Origin: Gymnogyps californianus
Lineage: Eukaryota; Chordata; Aves; Accipitriformes; Cathartidae
NCBI RefSeq assembly: GCF_018139145.2
Contig: NC_059487.1
Location: 2,501,792-2,565,791 of the forward strand
Direction of reading: 5' to 3'
DNA: 64,000 bases
Part shown: positions 36,861 through 49,689 of the stretch, piece after piece
Layout: each line of letters begins with the position of its first letter
Numbering within the stretch: position 1 is the first letter of the stretch
Notes under the pieces: generated by a model
Database searches by the model: none
The model's input: only the letters and a program-made list of their open reading frames with translations
What the model was told of the DNA's origin: nothing
Made by a program: the position numbers and the translations under genes

Positions 36861-39800
36861 GGAGGGGGTCACAAATTGTGTCAGTGCTGTAAAGCCGACT
36901 TGGGAAATCCCGTGAAAGCAGTGGATGATCCTTCTCAGCTTTGATAGATGTCTGTGCCACGCTTCTCCAGGAGCTACCACCACTAGACTGACCTCCAGTC
37001 CACCTTCCCTGCTGCTAGAGAGAAACCGTTCAGCAGCTTCAGGAGTCCCAGGAGCGGCACCACGTCCGGGTGCAGCTGTGGAACTAACTCCAAGTTATAC
37101 TGGAGCCTCCAGGGCTGCTGCATTTAGCATGTCTCTGATGCCTTCCAAGGGACTTCACAGGCACCACTGAGCCTTTACCTTCATGTCAGGGACTCGGTGA
37201 GAATTAGTTTCTTCCCATCTTAAAACAGAGAAGCAACCCCTGCAAGTCAGGTACTCCCTCATGCACATGCCCTTTTAGACTGCGGTGGTGTGGAGTTGCA
37301 CACCAAAGTCAGTGGAAATAGGAAAAAGACCTCAGAAATTGTTTGAGTGGGGAAAGTCACCAAGCCACCCATGTGCTGCTGCAAGCATTTATGTAGCAAC
37401 ACCCTGGCATGACCTGGAAGTTGCTAAGTATAGGACCATGCTTTGCTCTCGCTGCTCCACAACCACTCCCTACCGAGATCACAAGGAAGGCACAGCCGGG
37501 CACTGACTCTGCCTGCACAGCTCACGCAGCCCCTTCAGGAGGGCTCGTTTGCTGGGGCTGTGCTGACTCCAGGAGCGGTTGCTCTGGGAGCAAGGAGTAT
37601 GGTTGATTCATCCGCCTGAACCCAGCACTGGAAGCACAAGTAAGCGCCCACAAGGCATCGTCTCACTGTTGTTTAAGCCACTGTTTCCCCGGTGCCTCCC
37701 TAACAATGACCGATGGACTCATGGCAAAGATTTTTCAATTTGAAAAATCCATTCTCATTTCAGAAATCATCTTCCTCTGAGCTCATCCATTTGTCATACG
37801 TTGCAAGGCAGAGCTGGGGCTGCAGTCGGCAATGCCGGCACACTCCTCTTCAACGGGGAAGCAAAGGTCTGTGGAAAGCTAGGATAGAAAGTATGGCAAT
37901 TACAGCCTCGACAAAGAAGAATAAATCATTGACTTTGTTCCAAAACAATTAGAGAAAGGATGCTTGAAGACGTTAAGAGGCAGGCTGGACCTAAGAAAAT
38001 ATTATCACGATTATCAATACTTTAGGGCAGGTCTTATTCTTTCAGGGTTTAGACACTTCTTCAACCTCTCATGCTGAAAGACATCTTGCATGGAGGTCAC
38101 CTGGGAGCAGAGGCACACGACTGGGTGTGGAACAGGCAGCACATGAAGATGTCCAGATGCATGGCTCCACACTGAGGCCATCCTTGCAGATGCTGCAGAG
38201 ACAGAAATGGCAGAGTACAATAACTTGAAGACCTGACCTCAAACCTCTGTCCAGAGGTGGGGCTTTTCCAGAAGCCAGAAAAGTTTTCGGTAACCTCCTG
38301 GGAAACGCTGAAACCTCCTCCAGCTCCACCAGTTCTGGGAACATGGATGACAAATGACAACTATCCAGATTGCCCTTTTGCAAGCTCTCCCCTAATTAAA
38401 AGCAGGATGCTGAGAAATCACTTATCCTCATCACAGCTGTGGCCCGAGGGACCGCATTAAGTGGCTGAACACTTTGGTGCATCCTTTCAGGAAGATGCTC
38501 ACAGCCCTGGAGGCTCCCCTTGGATTTTTTTTTTCCCCCCACAGAAAAGACTGCTGTGGGCACCTAACTAGAAAGGGAGCCTCCGATCCGATTCAAGCAG
38601 AGAAGCAGCCTGAGAATTTCCTTCCTGCTTCCAACAGAGCGACTTCCCAAATCAAACAGTCTGCAATCAAATGAGAAAGAGCAAAGAGAAACACGGCTTT
38701 TCTGTAAGCTTCACCGAGGTGCAGTTCCAGCAGCATTCTTCACAAATTTCAGAGAAAGCAGGATGGAAAAAATGAAATTCTTAGAACTGTTTTCTTACAC
38801 CAATGCTGACCTCTGGATGTCATTGTAAGAGTTTTGCAAGGAAAGGAGCTCAGAGAGATCCAGCTACATGAGGAGAGATAACCAGAGGCGTTATGGGAAA
38901 GGATGAACACCTCTCTGCAATGCTGGGGGCAGGCTGGGATGCTGCAGTGCCTGCCCATATCCATCAAAAAGAGGAGCCACGTGGGGGACCAGATAACACC
39001 AGTTAGGACACCTAACACCAAGAAGTAGCTTGTGAGCAGCGTGTTGTACCCAAAATGAGAAGTACAGGGAAAAAGACAGACAACACTTGCACCGTGCACA
39101 CCAGCCTGCTCCCATCAGGTTTACTGGTGCGTGTGATTCTCAGCCCCCTCCAGCAGCCCTGCAGGTCCCAACGTGGATGAGCACCCCAGCACCTTGGATG
39201 CCATCCTTTACGGGGGTCCTGGCAGCCCCCCCAGCCCCCCATTCCCTGGGAGCAGGAGGAGCACCACAAGGAGGTGATAGCAGGTCCTTCTGCCCAGGGG
39301 CAAGGTCCCCTCATCCACGGAGCTCCAGCACCCCCCAGGGAGGAGGGTCCCCCCAGCCCCTGGCTAGTAAATGTCCATGGCATCTCTGCCTTTTGCATTT
39401 TCCTCCATCTACAAGGAGCTCTCTTTTCTGAGCTCCTTAATGCATGCCGGCTCCTCCTAGTCATTATCTGCCAGCAGGCTCCTGGAGCTTAACCCCTAAT
39501 TAGGGTGAAGAAACAAACTAGGAGACTTCCCACAATGGCTACCTAGCACCTCCTGAAATCACTGAGAAATTGCAGCAATCGGTCCCCCTGCAAAGCCAGC
39601 AGTCATTACCAAAATCAGTGGTTTCATTTTCCTGCTCAGGTATCTCCTGTCTCCCTCCCCAAAACACCCAAACAGAGGAAGGTCAAAAAGAAAAAGAAAA
39701 AAAAAAAAAAAAGCACCTTTGTGGTTTCTCTCCAAACTGAAGTGTGTTTCACTGAGGTAACACCAAGTGTTTCTGTACCGCACACGTGTCTTTGATAAAG

Positions 39801-42158
39801 CAGGCAGCAAGGCTTCCCTGGGAACCAGGGAGTTTCTCTCCAGATCTGCCACACACGTTTTCCCATGTTAAATCCACAGGCCACGACAAAATAAATTAGG
39901 GCCTTTCAGTTTTTCCTGAGCAGGTGGATTGTCTGGGAGAAAGAAGAAATGTGTAGGCAGGCTATTAGCAAATCCAGTTCAATCTGATGAGTGCGTCCCC
40001 CTCCACCCATCACAGCAATCTTCCTCCTCTCCCAGGACCCTCACTGCCCTTTTCCACCCCACAAACCCAACCATCAAGTCCCCTCCTTGAAGAAAAAGAC
40101 CAGCTCTGTATAAAGGTGGACAAATGGGATGAGAAGGGCTGAGGCTCACCTGCTGCAAGGATCAGGGAGGGGAAGCCATCCCCTGGTCCCACAAGGCTTC
40201 CTCTGCCACCACTTCACCAGGCACGGGGGACACATCTTCTCCACGTGATAGCAGCAGCAGGGACCTGGGTAAACCCAGACACTCAGGATGCGAGGGGTAG
40301 GGATCACCTGATGGGTCCTGTCCTCTCCCTTCAAATTCATATTTACTTGACTCTAGTCAGGGCTTCAACTCTTTGTCCTAACCACCCGTGCCTGGAAACC
40401 CTCCAGGAAACTGAAGGTTGTTACATACTACTCATTCTTCAAAGCCTTGCCCGTCCCACAGGACAATATCATTTCAGGTGTTGATCCTGCCGTGTTCAAA
40501 CCCTGCATTATAGATTACCCAACAGCAGGTTTTCTCTGGGCCTATTTATGTATGAGTTGGAAAGAAAGAGAAATTTTAAAAAAAATAAATAAATAAAAAT
40601 CAAACTCTTCAGGGTCCCCTGGAGCTGCAGCTGCAAGAGCAGTGTTTGCACCAAGTGAAAAAGCTGTGGGCTCTGCCAAAGGCCGCAGCCATGCTCCTTC
40701 CTAGGAGGGATGGCAGGCTGTCACTGAGCTCTTATCACTTAGGTTACAAGTGCTGTTAGGCTTTGCAGCGAGACCTTGCAAGCCTTGCAGCGCTGGCGTG
40801 TCTACAATAAGAGGGGTAGCCCATTCAAAATCCAGCACGTGCAAAAAGGGAGATGGGAATAATTTAGCTGAGATATCAGCCCTTATATCCCTTTTCTTAG
40901 GAAAAGCACAATAGGATCATCCACCTGTGGTAGTAATTCGCTTTTTGAATTGCTCTGATCTGAAAGGCACATCCAGAGGCCAGCAGCTCCCCACTGGGAC
41001 TTCAGCTGAAGGATGCAACAGGTAACCGCATCCAGATTTTGGGGCTGCCTGAAACAAGACTGCTCCTCTTCAACAAACTAACCTCTGACCTCTGTCCCAG
41101 GGCACATGCATTGCACTAGATAAAAAGGCAAATGGATCTAATTAAGCAAAACATCAAGCAGGCAGAGAATAAAACTGGGTCCAAAGGCAGAAATTTCATA
41201 CAGAACAAAACTGTGATGATAGTTATCTAGATTGTGATGTCTTTGGGCTGCAAGCCATTCACGTGTGCTCATTATTCAGTACAGCAGGCTTCTTGCTGGT
41301 ACATGGCTGGAAGGTCTGGCTGCCAGGGTATCCCAACCCTAGACAAAAAAGGACACAACATGCAAGGCAAAACAAGACTTGACAAGACAAAGCTGATGGG
41401 CAGAACCCCCAGCCTGGTGACTTTACCAGTGCCCTGTGTCCCCGACCCACCCACTCCACCAGTCAGCAGTAGCAGTGAACATGAGAAAGTGCAGCTGGAA
41501 GCAACACCAGTGCTTACAGGCTCTGCATGTGGGGAGCATGCTGGGCTGCACCTGGGTTTGTACCTCCTGGTTCCCCCAGCCCATCGCACAGGAGGCAGAG
41601 CTGATTCAGCCAACTGCTATCAGCAGCGGAGATGTTGCTGCAGCACTTGAAATGCATGAGTTTTGTTTTGGGGTTTTTTTTTCTGCAGGAAAAGTGGCCA
41701 ATCTGGCACAGTGTTTCCTTTATTGCTCTCTAGCTTTTGATGTTAGTAACTGCAACGGAGTGTTCAAAGCCCTGCCATTCCCCCAAATGCAGTGAAACAA
41801 AGAATTTCAAAGGGGAGCAGAGTGCTCACAAGAAGCATCAGAGAAGTTTCAGCCATCAGGTTTCCAAATTTCATGTCCGTTACCTGCAGGCAGCACTCAA
41901 ACTGCACAGGGATGCTAACATCAACGTGGGGCTGTGGTTTGCTGAAACTTCGGGGAAGTGCACAAGGGATGCCATTACAGAAATCAATCAGATCCCATTG
42001 TTTCCTGCACCTAAAAGCAGCTAAACTTTTAAGACCCTCACTTTTATATAAAAAAAACCTGGCTTGAATACAACACTGACAACCAGGCAAAGTTTTGAAC
42101 AAGCAACAGCGTTAAATAATCAGTGTTTTGCACAGGGGATTATGTGGTGGGGCTGACG

Positions 42159-42192
42159 GACCCACCTTCCTCCCAGACCCACCTTCCTCCCA
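42159..42192. repeat. Perfect 17-bp tandem duplication
   Basis: The 17-mer gacccaccttcctccca occurs twice head to tail (42159-42175 and 42176-42192) with no mismatch. This suggests a recent replication-slippage duplication. Confidence 0.9.
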
Positions 42193-44654
42193 GCACCGCA
42201 GCCAGGGCTGCATGCTCTGCAGGGTCCAGCACACAGGAGCAAAGGCTGTTCAGCTCCACCACCTTTTAAGGAAGGCATTTTAAGATGTAAATCTAGGGGT
42301 TTTGTTCAAAGGACAAAACAATTACTGACGGTAACTTCTGAAAAGAGCAGGGCCCCACTGGGCTGGCTAGTTGATCACTTACAAATAGGTTTCATGGATT
42401 TCTTTTTTTCCCCAAATTGGTGTTTTAATGTTCAGGAGCTGGCCAAACAGTGGGCATTTCCAGTAGCAATACCTCATGGACAGTCACAAGGCATGATGAT
42501 TTTGCAGTCTGGCAATCAACCAAAAAACCCACATAAATCAAATCTTGGAATTTGCTTTCTCTGCTCTGATTTTTTTTTTTTTCTCCCCATAGATGCTCTG
42601 GTGAATGGGATTCTTGGGAGAAAACGGGAACAGCCAGCTCAGCCACAGGGGAATGAAGGCCCTCTTGGGGCCTCTGTCCTTTACCTCCTTTATTCTGCAA
42701 GGTTTGCTGCAGTGTCTTTTTTGAGCCAAACTCTTCACAGCAATATGAACAACAGGAAGGTTGGAAAACCCTGCGCCAGGATCTGCAGAAGCACCAGACT
42801 TGAAAGCGATACATGCTGCATGGAAAGGCTCTCCTTTTTTGTGTCGTTTCATTCTACAGCTTTAAAACCCAAGATGTAGAAGTGTACCAAATTTTCTTAC
42901 CTGTGGTTGAGATTCTCCAGTTGTGACTGTAAATCAGAGTCAGAATAAGGAAAGCCCCTGAAATCCTGAGTTTCACAATATAAAAATTTGTTTAGCCTCA
43001 CATAGGAATTTGAAGAAAGTAAAGTGGAAAACATGGAGGTCAAAGATTGCATTGAAAGTCTGCTTTTCTTTAAGGGAGCCCATTACTTATTCTTGTTTCT
43101 GGGTTTAAACTACAAACGACACAAAAATAAGGCCCCTTGCTTCTTCAGCCCAACTTCCATAGCCCAGGCCTGGAGCCGGCAGGCAGTACTCAGTAAGCAT
43201 GAGATAAGCCTCACATCTGCTCCAATATGGCTTTTACGCCGATACGGATCTGCCGTGCAGAAAGTTAATTTTTCATAATTTATCAGCTAGTGCATTCCCT
43301 GGAGGAGGCACAACCCTACCTCAGCACAGCATAAGGAACATGTACTTGAGGACATCTGCATGGGGAACACAAATTTGCAGCCCCTCAGCTCCTGAGTATC
43401 TTCTTGTCCTCCCATTTCCACAGGGAAGCTAATGAAATTCTAATTCATCTGCTGCACACAAGCCTCTTCACCAGCTCATGGTGCCACTGCCTTTCATCCA
43501 GGAACTGCTCTACGACCTGTCGTTCCTGTGCATTTTACTGTGTTTTAACCTGTGCTCCTCAGGTTGTGCTACTTGAACTACTCTGCCACAGACAAAGCCT
43601 AAAAGATCCTCTGCTCCTTAACCCAGCTCTGCCCAGCACCACACTGAGCCATCCCTGGAGGATGACCAGGGAGTGCTGGCAACCAAGAGAGCTCAGAAAC
43701 ACTCAGGACCACCTAAGATCTGATCCTTCCCTGCTTTACAACCTCTCCTCCAGTGGCTGAGCCATCAATGAAGCATAAAAGCCTTCACATTGTCTGCAAC
43801 TGAGGCTCCTTTGCCCTCCTTGGTGTCATGGTTCAGCCTCGCTAGGAGGATGAAGGGATGCAGACCAGGGCACACCAGCGGGGAACAGACAGCCACAGCA
43901 TCACACAGACTGCGTGTCATGCCTCGATCTGCTGAGGATCAGTGGGAGGGGACAGAGGAAGACACATGCAACAGGAGACATTGCAAGGAAAAATATTTCA
44001 AAACCCTAAAATTGCTTTTCTGTTCTACAAAGTGCAGGTGTTTCCAATCAGTTTCTTACAGGGTAAACACTGCATTTGGTTTGTAATTTGTTTGATAAAC
44101 CTTGTATTTTCAGCTATAATTACCCCATCAAGGCAGCTAAATGAAGATGACATTTAAAGTGACCTTCAGCTTACAGCAGCAATAACCATCCCACAGGAGA
44201 GCTGGAGCGGGGGGAGGCAGCATACCATTCCCCAGGCGAGAGGTGCCTGTGACCATGCTAGCCAGATGCTCCTCCAAAATCAGCCAGTTCAGGCAGAGTG
44301 GTGTTTTAGTGAGGACAGCATGCACAAAACCAAACTATTTGATTTCTCTGCTAGAGGAAGGACCACTGTAAGATGCAGGCAGTTGGTTTTTCCTCAAATG
44401 GAAGAGCTCAGGATGTCTCTCGGCCTAGGGAATAACAGTTCCTGCAAAACCAAGGTATGTGATGATACCACCCTGCAGCATGGCCCATGTAGGAGTGTTT
44501 ACATGCAGTGTACATCTCCTGGTGTCCCTCTTGCAAAGGGATATGTTTTTCTCCAATGTTTACTTGCCAAAGGGCAGAGATTATTTTGCTGTGCACTGAG
44601 ACACTCAGTGAGACAACTTGATAAGGTACAAGCACACAGTGCCCTTAAAAAAAA

Positions 44655-45015
44655 GGAGCCTCTAGCTCCCTGCCATCTGGTTCCTCTCCTGTCCTCCAGT
44701 CTTCTCCACCTTGCCCAAGTCCTGCCCCAAGTGAACCCCTCTCTGTACAGCACTCCCCTGCTTTTATCCTGTTTTCCTGCTCCAATCTTCCAGATACTCA
44801 GTTTATCCCTCCTCACCTATACTCATTGAATTCTCACCTTTAATCCCAATCCACTATTTTTCCATCCAGCCTCTCACCTGCTCTCTAGTTGCCCCCAGCC
44901 CTCCCAGTGTCTCCTCCTCCAGCTCTCGCCCCCCCTCATGCTTCCCCATTCCACCTCTCCCCAGCCTTAGCCTCAGACTCCTCCACACTCTTCCCTTTCT
45001 CACCCTCACTTAGCT
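44655..45015. repeat. Long pyrimidine-rich (C+T) tract
   Basis: About 360 bases on the plus strand are strongly biased to C and T, with repeated ctcctcc, cctctc and ccttc units and few purine runs. It is not a simple microsatellite. Such asymmetric purine/pyrimidine DNA can adopt unusual structures, but no function is shown here. A chance ORF crosses its start. Confidence 0.6.
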
Positions 45016-48000
45016 TTCCTAGATAATCGCCTTTAACAGCTCCCATGCCACCATGCCTTCCAGGACATATGGGGCAGCACATGGGCAGGAATCTGTCCGT
45101 CTGCCTCCTGCCCTAAGTTCCCATCCAAGTTTATGAAGCAAGCTTAACACAAACAGACAAAGAGACAGTATCAGTACTGAGGATGGCATAAAATCCAACC
45201 ATGTCAGCATTCAGCTTGTTAATTATCTGCTGGATCACCTCCCCTCCAAATTCACTGCTGGAGAATCTCAAGCCATCGCTGAATCTAAATAAGAGAATCA
45301 GAGGGAGACCAGGAAGTCAATACTGCAAGCTAACTGCTTCTGCAAATGGATTTTCATTACCATAGGGGCAGATGCCAGTGTCCAGAAAGCACCACAACAA
45401 GGGTAATTATTTGCTGGCAGTGCTCTGTATTCACAGAAGGTACTTTGCCTTGTTTGCAGCAGTAAAGGGCAGCTGAGCTATCGATCAGGTCAGATGCCTG
45501 TCACTCCTGGAGGCATCAGGGGTTTTAACAAGCCATGCAAAGACCATATTGGAATTGTCACAAGTTCACGCTTGGTTTGTAAGGCAATTTGAAGCAGATT
45601 TATTGACCCCTTTCCCTCCCCTGCCATCCGCAGGGTACAGAGGGAAGGAAAGCTGTCCAGCTCAAAGTCTTGCCAGGACCTGCCAGAAGAGGCCCCTGGC
45701 AGGAGCCTCTGAAAGGAAGGAAGAGTTGAATGCTGACGCCAGCAAAGATGTTAGCTGGAAAAGCATAGGTGTGCTTCAGTTGGGAGTACAGGTCACTGCA
45801 AAATGCTGCTACTAAAAGCACCTATGTCCTTCTCCAGCAAACAAATGTAAATTATCAGGGACTCCTATCTCTCCTGATCATTTCAGGTTGGCACAATCCA
45901 GCTCAGAGCACAGGGAAGTCCCTCCAGGTTTCTCTCCCATGCTCTGAAACACTTTGTTTCTTCCTCTAATGCAAGGAAAGGAGGTGCAGTAGGAAAGGGA
46001 GGCAATGGGGAAGGTTACAATAGGAAAGCACAGGGCCAAGCGCTAACCAGCAAAATCAAATTCCTGCCTGCCCCCATTAAACAGCAGCGGGAGGAATGCC
46101 TAGCAGAGTAGGTCCCACAATCTGATTTTGCTCCTATACTGGCCAGTCACTCACAGCATCTTCATCTTCCAGCACTGAGGGCAGCAACTTCATCCTGTTT
46201 CCATTGCAAATTAATTCCGATAAGCTTTGAAGGTCTTGAAGTTCCCCAACCACAGGGACTTAAGGCGATACAAAAATTGGAACCCAGACAGTTCATGCCT
46301 GAGCAGGGCCCCAGCTACCCAAGCAGCCCTTCAGGGAGGTCACAAACCTTTTTTAAACATAGTGTTATTTTACAGCAGGCAATAGTGCAGCTTTTACAGG
46401 AGAGATGACAATGACCAAGTGTGTCAAGAAACACAGAGGTGAAAAGGGGAAATTAAGCTCCTTGCAAGCAACTAGAGAGCTTTTGCCTTTCAGCACTTGC
46501 TGAGAACTTCAGTTTCCCAATCTGTTGCCTCCATGACAAAGCTGTTTGGGAAACCCTCCTTAAGCAGTTACCCTTGCCAGTTAGAGGTCATAGTAACATG
46601 TAGGCTAATGCCTCCTAACTCAACTCATGAAAAGCGACAGCTTTTTGGAGTGATGCCCAAGGTAGCCTTCACCCAATGCCAGCACATTCCCTGACCTAGA
46701 AGTCAGGCATTTCAACAATGAACAGCAGGGACTGAATAAAGAAAGGCAGAAATACATGAACATGAGAATTAAATAATTAATATGTTAAGCAAACTGGCAG
46801 AGGGAGATGGTGGCATCTACCAAGAGGGAAACAAGGAGCAAGTGTCCCTGTGATTGCATTTAAAATTTAAATCAGCCTAGAACTGAGCTATCACATGTGA
46901 CCACAGCACAAGCAGGGAGGAACAGCAGTAGAGGAGGGTAAGATACAATCACTTGTGCTATAATTATCAGAATCAAGGAACACTACATCATTCCCAAGGG
47001 CCACTGAGAGCCAGAAGAGACACCTCAAAGCATGTCTTCCCTGCCGAGGTGTTTGTCTGGGGTTGTCACATTACCAACGCATTTCTTATTTCTATCCAAA
47101 ATGACTCAAAAATAAGTGTGGAGAGTCAGATAAACAAGCTTGGATAAAATGGAGAACAAACTGGATACTTTCCCAGAGCTCAGATGAGTTTCCATCTTCA
47201 ACATTGCAGAAAGCTAGTCCATTTGTCATTCCCAGTTTCCTCCCACCTTTATGCCCCTGTCTCTGCAGCATGGATGAGACCAGAAGAGGGAGAGCAAATA
47301 AGACAAAAGTCAAACTATTCCTATCTGTGGCTAGTCTTTGTGAGAGTTTTGCCCTTCTTGCTTGGTGTAACACATCTCCACAGTTCCCTGAATCTTTTAG
47401 TGTTAAACAAGAGGTAAAACGCATGCAGAGGCTTCCACTCAGCCTCCTCTTCTCAAGCGGAACTTTAGGAGCTGCCATGAGAAGGTCATTTTAGCCTGTT
47501 GTAGGCTATGGGGACCGTAGCAGCAGAAGACCCACAGAAGCCTTACAGGTGCCGGGCTGTCCTGCACCAGCTCCAGCACAGGGAACCAGGGAGAACCCAG
47601 CCACATGCAGCTTTTAAGTTCCCAGCTGCAACCACAGAGGGGCCCGTGAGTTGTGCACCAGGCTCCCAAGGTAAGAGCAGCTAGTAGTGTTTGCAGGAAA
47701 TAGATTTAATCAACAAGCAAGAATATGCCCCAGTGATCCATAAGCAGAAGCAGCATGATTTGCTAGGCTAAGCACTATATTAATATAGATCAGATGTGCT
47801 GCATTGACAAATCAATATCAAGTACAGGAATGTCCAGCTATTTAACTTGCCTGGTTAAAAGTGCTTTTTAAAAACAGGTTTCAGGCACTCCTAAGTAGCC
47901 AGGTGCAGCTTTACTATTGAGAAGACAACATATAGTATATTTCCCACCAAGCAGCAGGACTAGCTCCAATGCTGCTTGCAGTTAGTGCCCCACTTCCCAC

Positions 48001-49244
48001 CCTACAAGTTCAGCTATAATTATATTAGGCAGACTAGATCGGCTTCTCTTTGAGCTCTTTTCCAGAGAGAAATTGCTCATGATCATGACCTCAGAGATCA
48101 CGCAGTGGAGAGATGACCTCTGCAATTTGTCTCTCAGATCTCAACAATAGCTTGGCCTGGCAGCTTAGATTGCCTTGTTATTTTACCTTCAACGCAAACT
48201 AGTTGGTTCATGAAGAACACAGGTTGGACAGTTGTCCGATAGCCTGACATGCTGAGCTCAGTGAAGTTGGATCCAAATCTTTACTACATCACGGGGTTGT
48301 GTTGCATCAATAGAATAACTGATGCAAAAACCCAAGGACCACATGGTCCTGCCACAGTACAGCACAAAGACATTACACACAGTGATGTAGGATGAGGAGT
48401 GTTGTTGGAACGGTAGTCACTCCTGTTTGAGAGGAGGATGTTCCACCTCTCAGAGTCTGAATTTGCTCTCCCCAATTCCCTGTTTCTGACCCCCATGAAA
48501 CAATTTCAACCATCTTTAAAAAAAAAAAAAGTCTAGAAGAAGCAGTACTCACATTGGGAGCAGATTCCACTTCTTTCCTTGAAGACAGAAGGATGAGAAG
48601 CAAGGAGCAGAGCTTTTCACTTAGAAGTTCAATAGGCATTTGGTCTACCAGCCTTAGCTACATCACTGTCTGGCAAGTCTGAAAGCGTTGTGCTGTTCAG
48701 CCTCTTTAGAAGGGAGTCGGACATGGCAGCTGAAGAGCTCTTAGCTGGGCTGAAACATCCAGCCAGGAGAGGTCGGTGCTGACAGTAAGTGTCTGTCACC
48801 TACACCCTAATGACTCTCCATCAATGAGTCCGCATCTCTCCCAGGCAGACATTTCCACAGCCCACTATCCCACCACAGACTGGGAAGTCTTCACCAGGTA
48901 GCAGCAGACAACTACAGGAGAAGAATTAGACCTAGGAGGACTAATGACAAGGGATGCCAGGATCCTGACAGCTCCCCGCAGCTTCTCCAAGCACAGGAAA
49001 GTGCCAGGAGGGCACATACATGCCTCCAGGCTTGGGAATGAGAAGGAATTACAACTTTGTACTTCCCAGGACAGTAGCATACTTTACCAGCTGTAATCCT
49101 TACTGTACCACTGACTGCTCACCAGTTTTTGCATTCCTGACTGTACTGTCCCAGCATCAAGGAATAGATTGGAGGAGTACATTTCACATCTGTTGAGCAA
49201 TACTCACTCTTGCAGTCTTTCTCCCAGAGAAACTAGAGAAAGTA

Positions 49245-49689
49245 AGTGGTTTTGCATGCAGTAGTTTTATTTTAAGCAGTTATGACCCAGTACAAGCAGC
49301 TTCTAGGAAGACAATTCTTTACGCTGTATACTAGCTGAGGTTTAAGACCAACAGCAATCGTTGTGTTGAATATAGGCAGTGGCTGGATACATTGATGAAG
49401 GACATACATAGACAGCTTGTTAGGGAGGTGGGAGCATTGCAGAGCTTCAGCTCTGTTCTTCTGGCCCAGAGCTCAGCCAGCATTCCTGAAGGCAGCTACA
49501 AGCACTTAAGAGTGGCCCTGCTACTTCCACCACCTTCCTTAGAAGCTCCTAAGGATTTATTCACCAGTACCCGATAATCACCCAAGATGTGGCAGCTCCT
49601 CCCTCAGCTGGTGAGTGGGCTTATGTAAAGCTAAGACCAAGCTCTCACCAGAGTCATGCCAGGCAGGCCTGTGCTCATGGCCTTATCCT
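49245..49689 (-). terminator. PLIN3: Perilipin 3'UTR and poly(A) signal
   Basis: After the stop codon (TAA, 49692-49690) the minus strand runs about 420 bases to a canonical AATAAA (plus-strand tttatt at 49266-49271). It is the first clear signal I found downstream of the stop. Cleavage is expected 15-25 bases further, near 49245. The plus-strand ORFs in this stretch are shadows of the 3'UTR. Confidence 0.65.

Larger units (their letters stand above)
36861..49244. other. 12-kb non-coding stretch downstream of the perilipin gene
   Basis: No exon series or known domain was found. ORFs of up to 187 codons (44266-44829 plus) overlap the pyrimidine tract or antisense frames. Isolated splice-like motifs occur, such as cccaag|gtaagag at 47668 (plus) and a T-rich acceptor before 42591 (plus), but they do not assemble into a gene. 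Simple tracts: A-run near 39,697 and (AAAT)n near 40,578. A lncRNA cannot be excluded. Confidence 0.5.

Noticed and set aside
41220..41260. ctagattgtgatgtctttgg, resembling the tail of an old amniote LINE
   Set aside because: Only about 18 bases fit, too short to separate from chance.
42394..42879. 161-codon plus-strand ORF with a T-rich acceptor inside
   Set aside because: The exon implied by the acceptor at 42,590 hits an early stop in the ATG frame and has no donor partner.
44266..44829. 187-codon plus-strand ORF
   Set aside because: Its second half runs into the pyrimidine tract and is leucine/serine/proline-rich by composition. Antisense ORFs overlap and no domain is seen.
47500..47680. 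Plus-strand donor-like cccaag|gtaagag at 47,668
   Set aside because: The donor is good but no acceptor, open frame or downstream exon could be paired with it.
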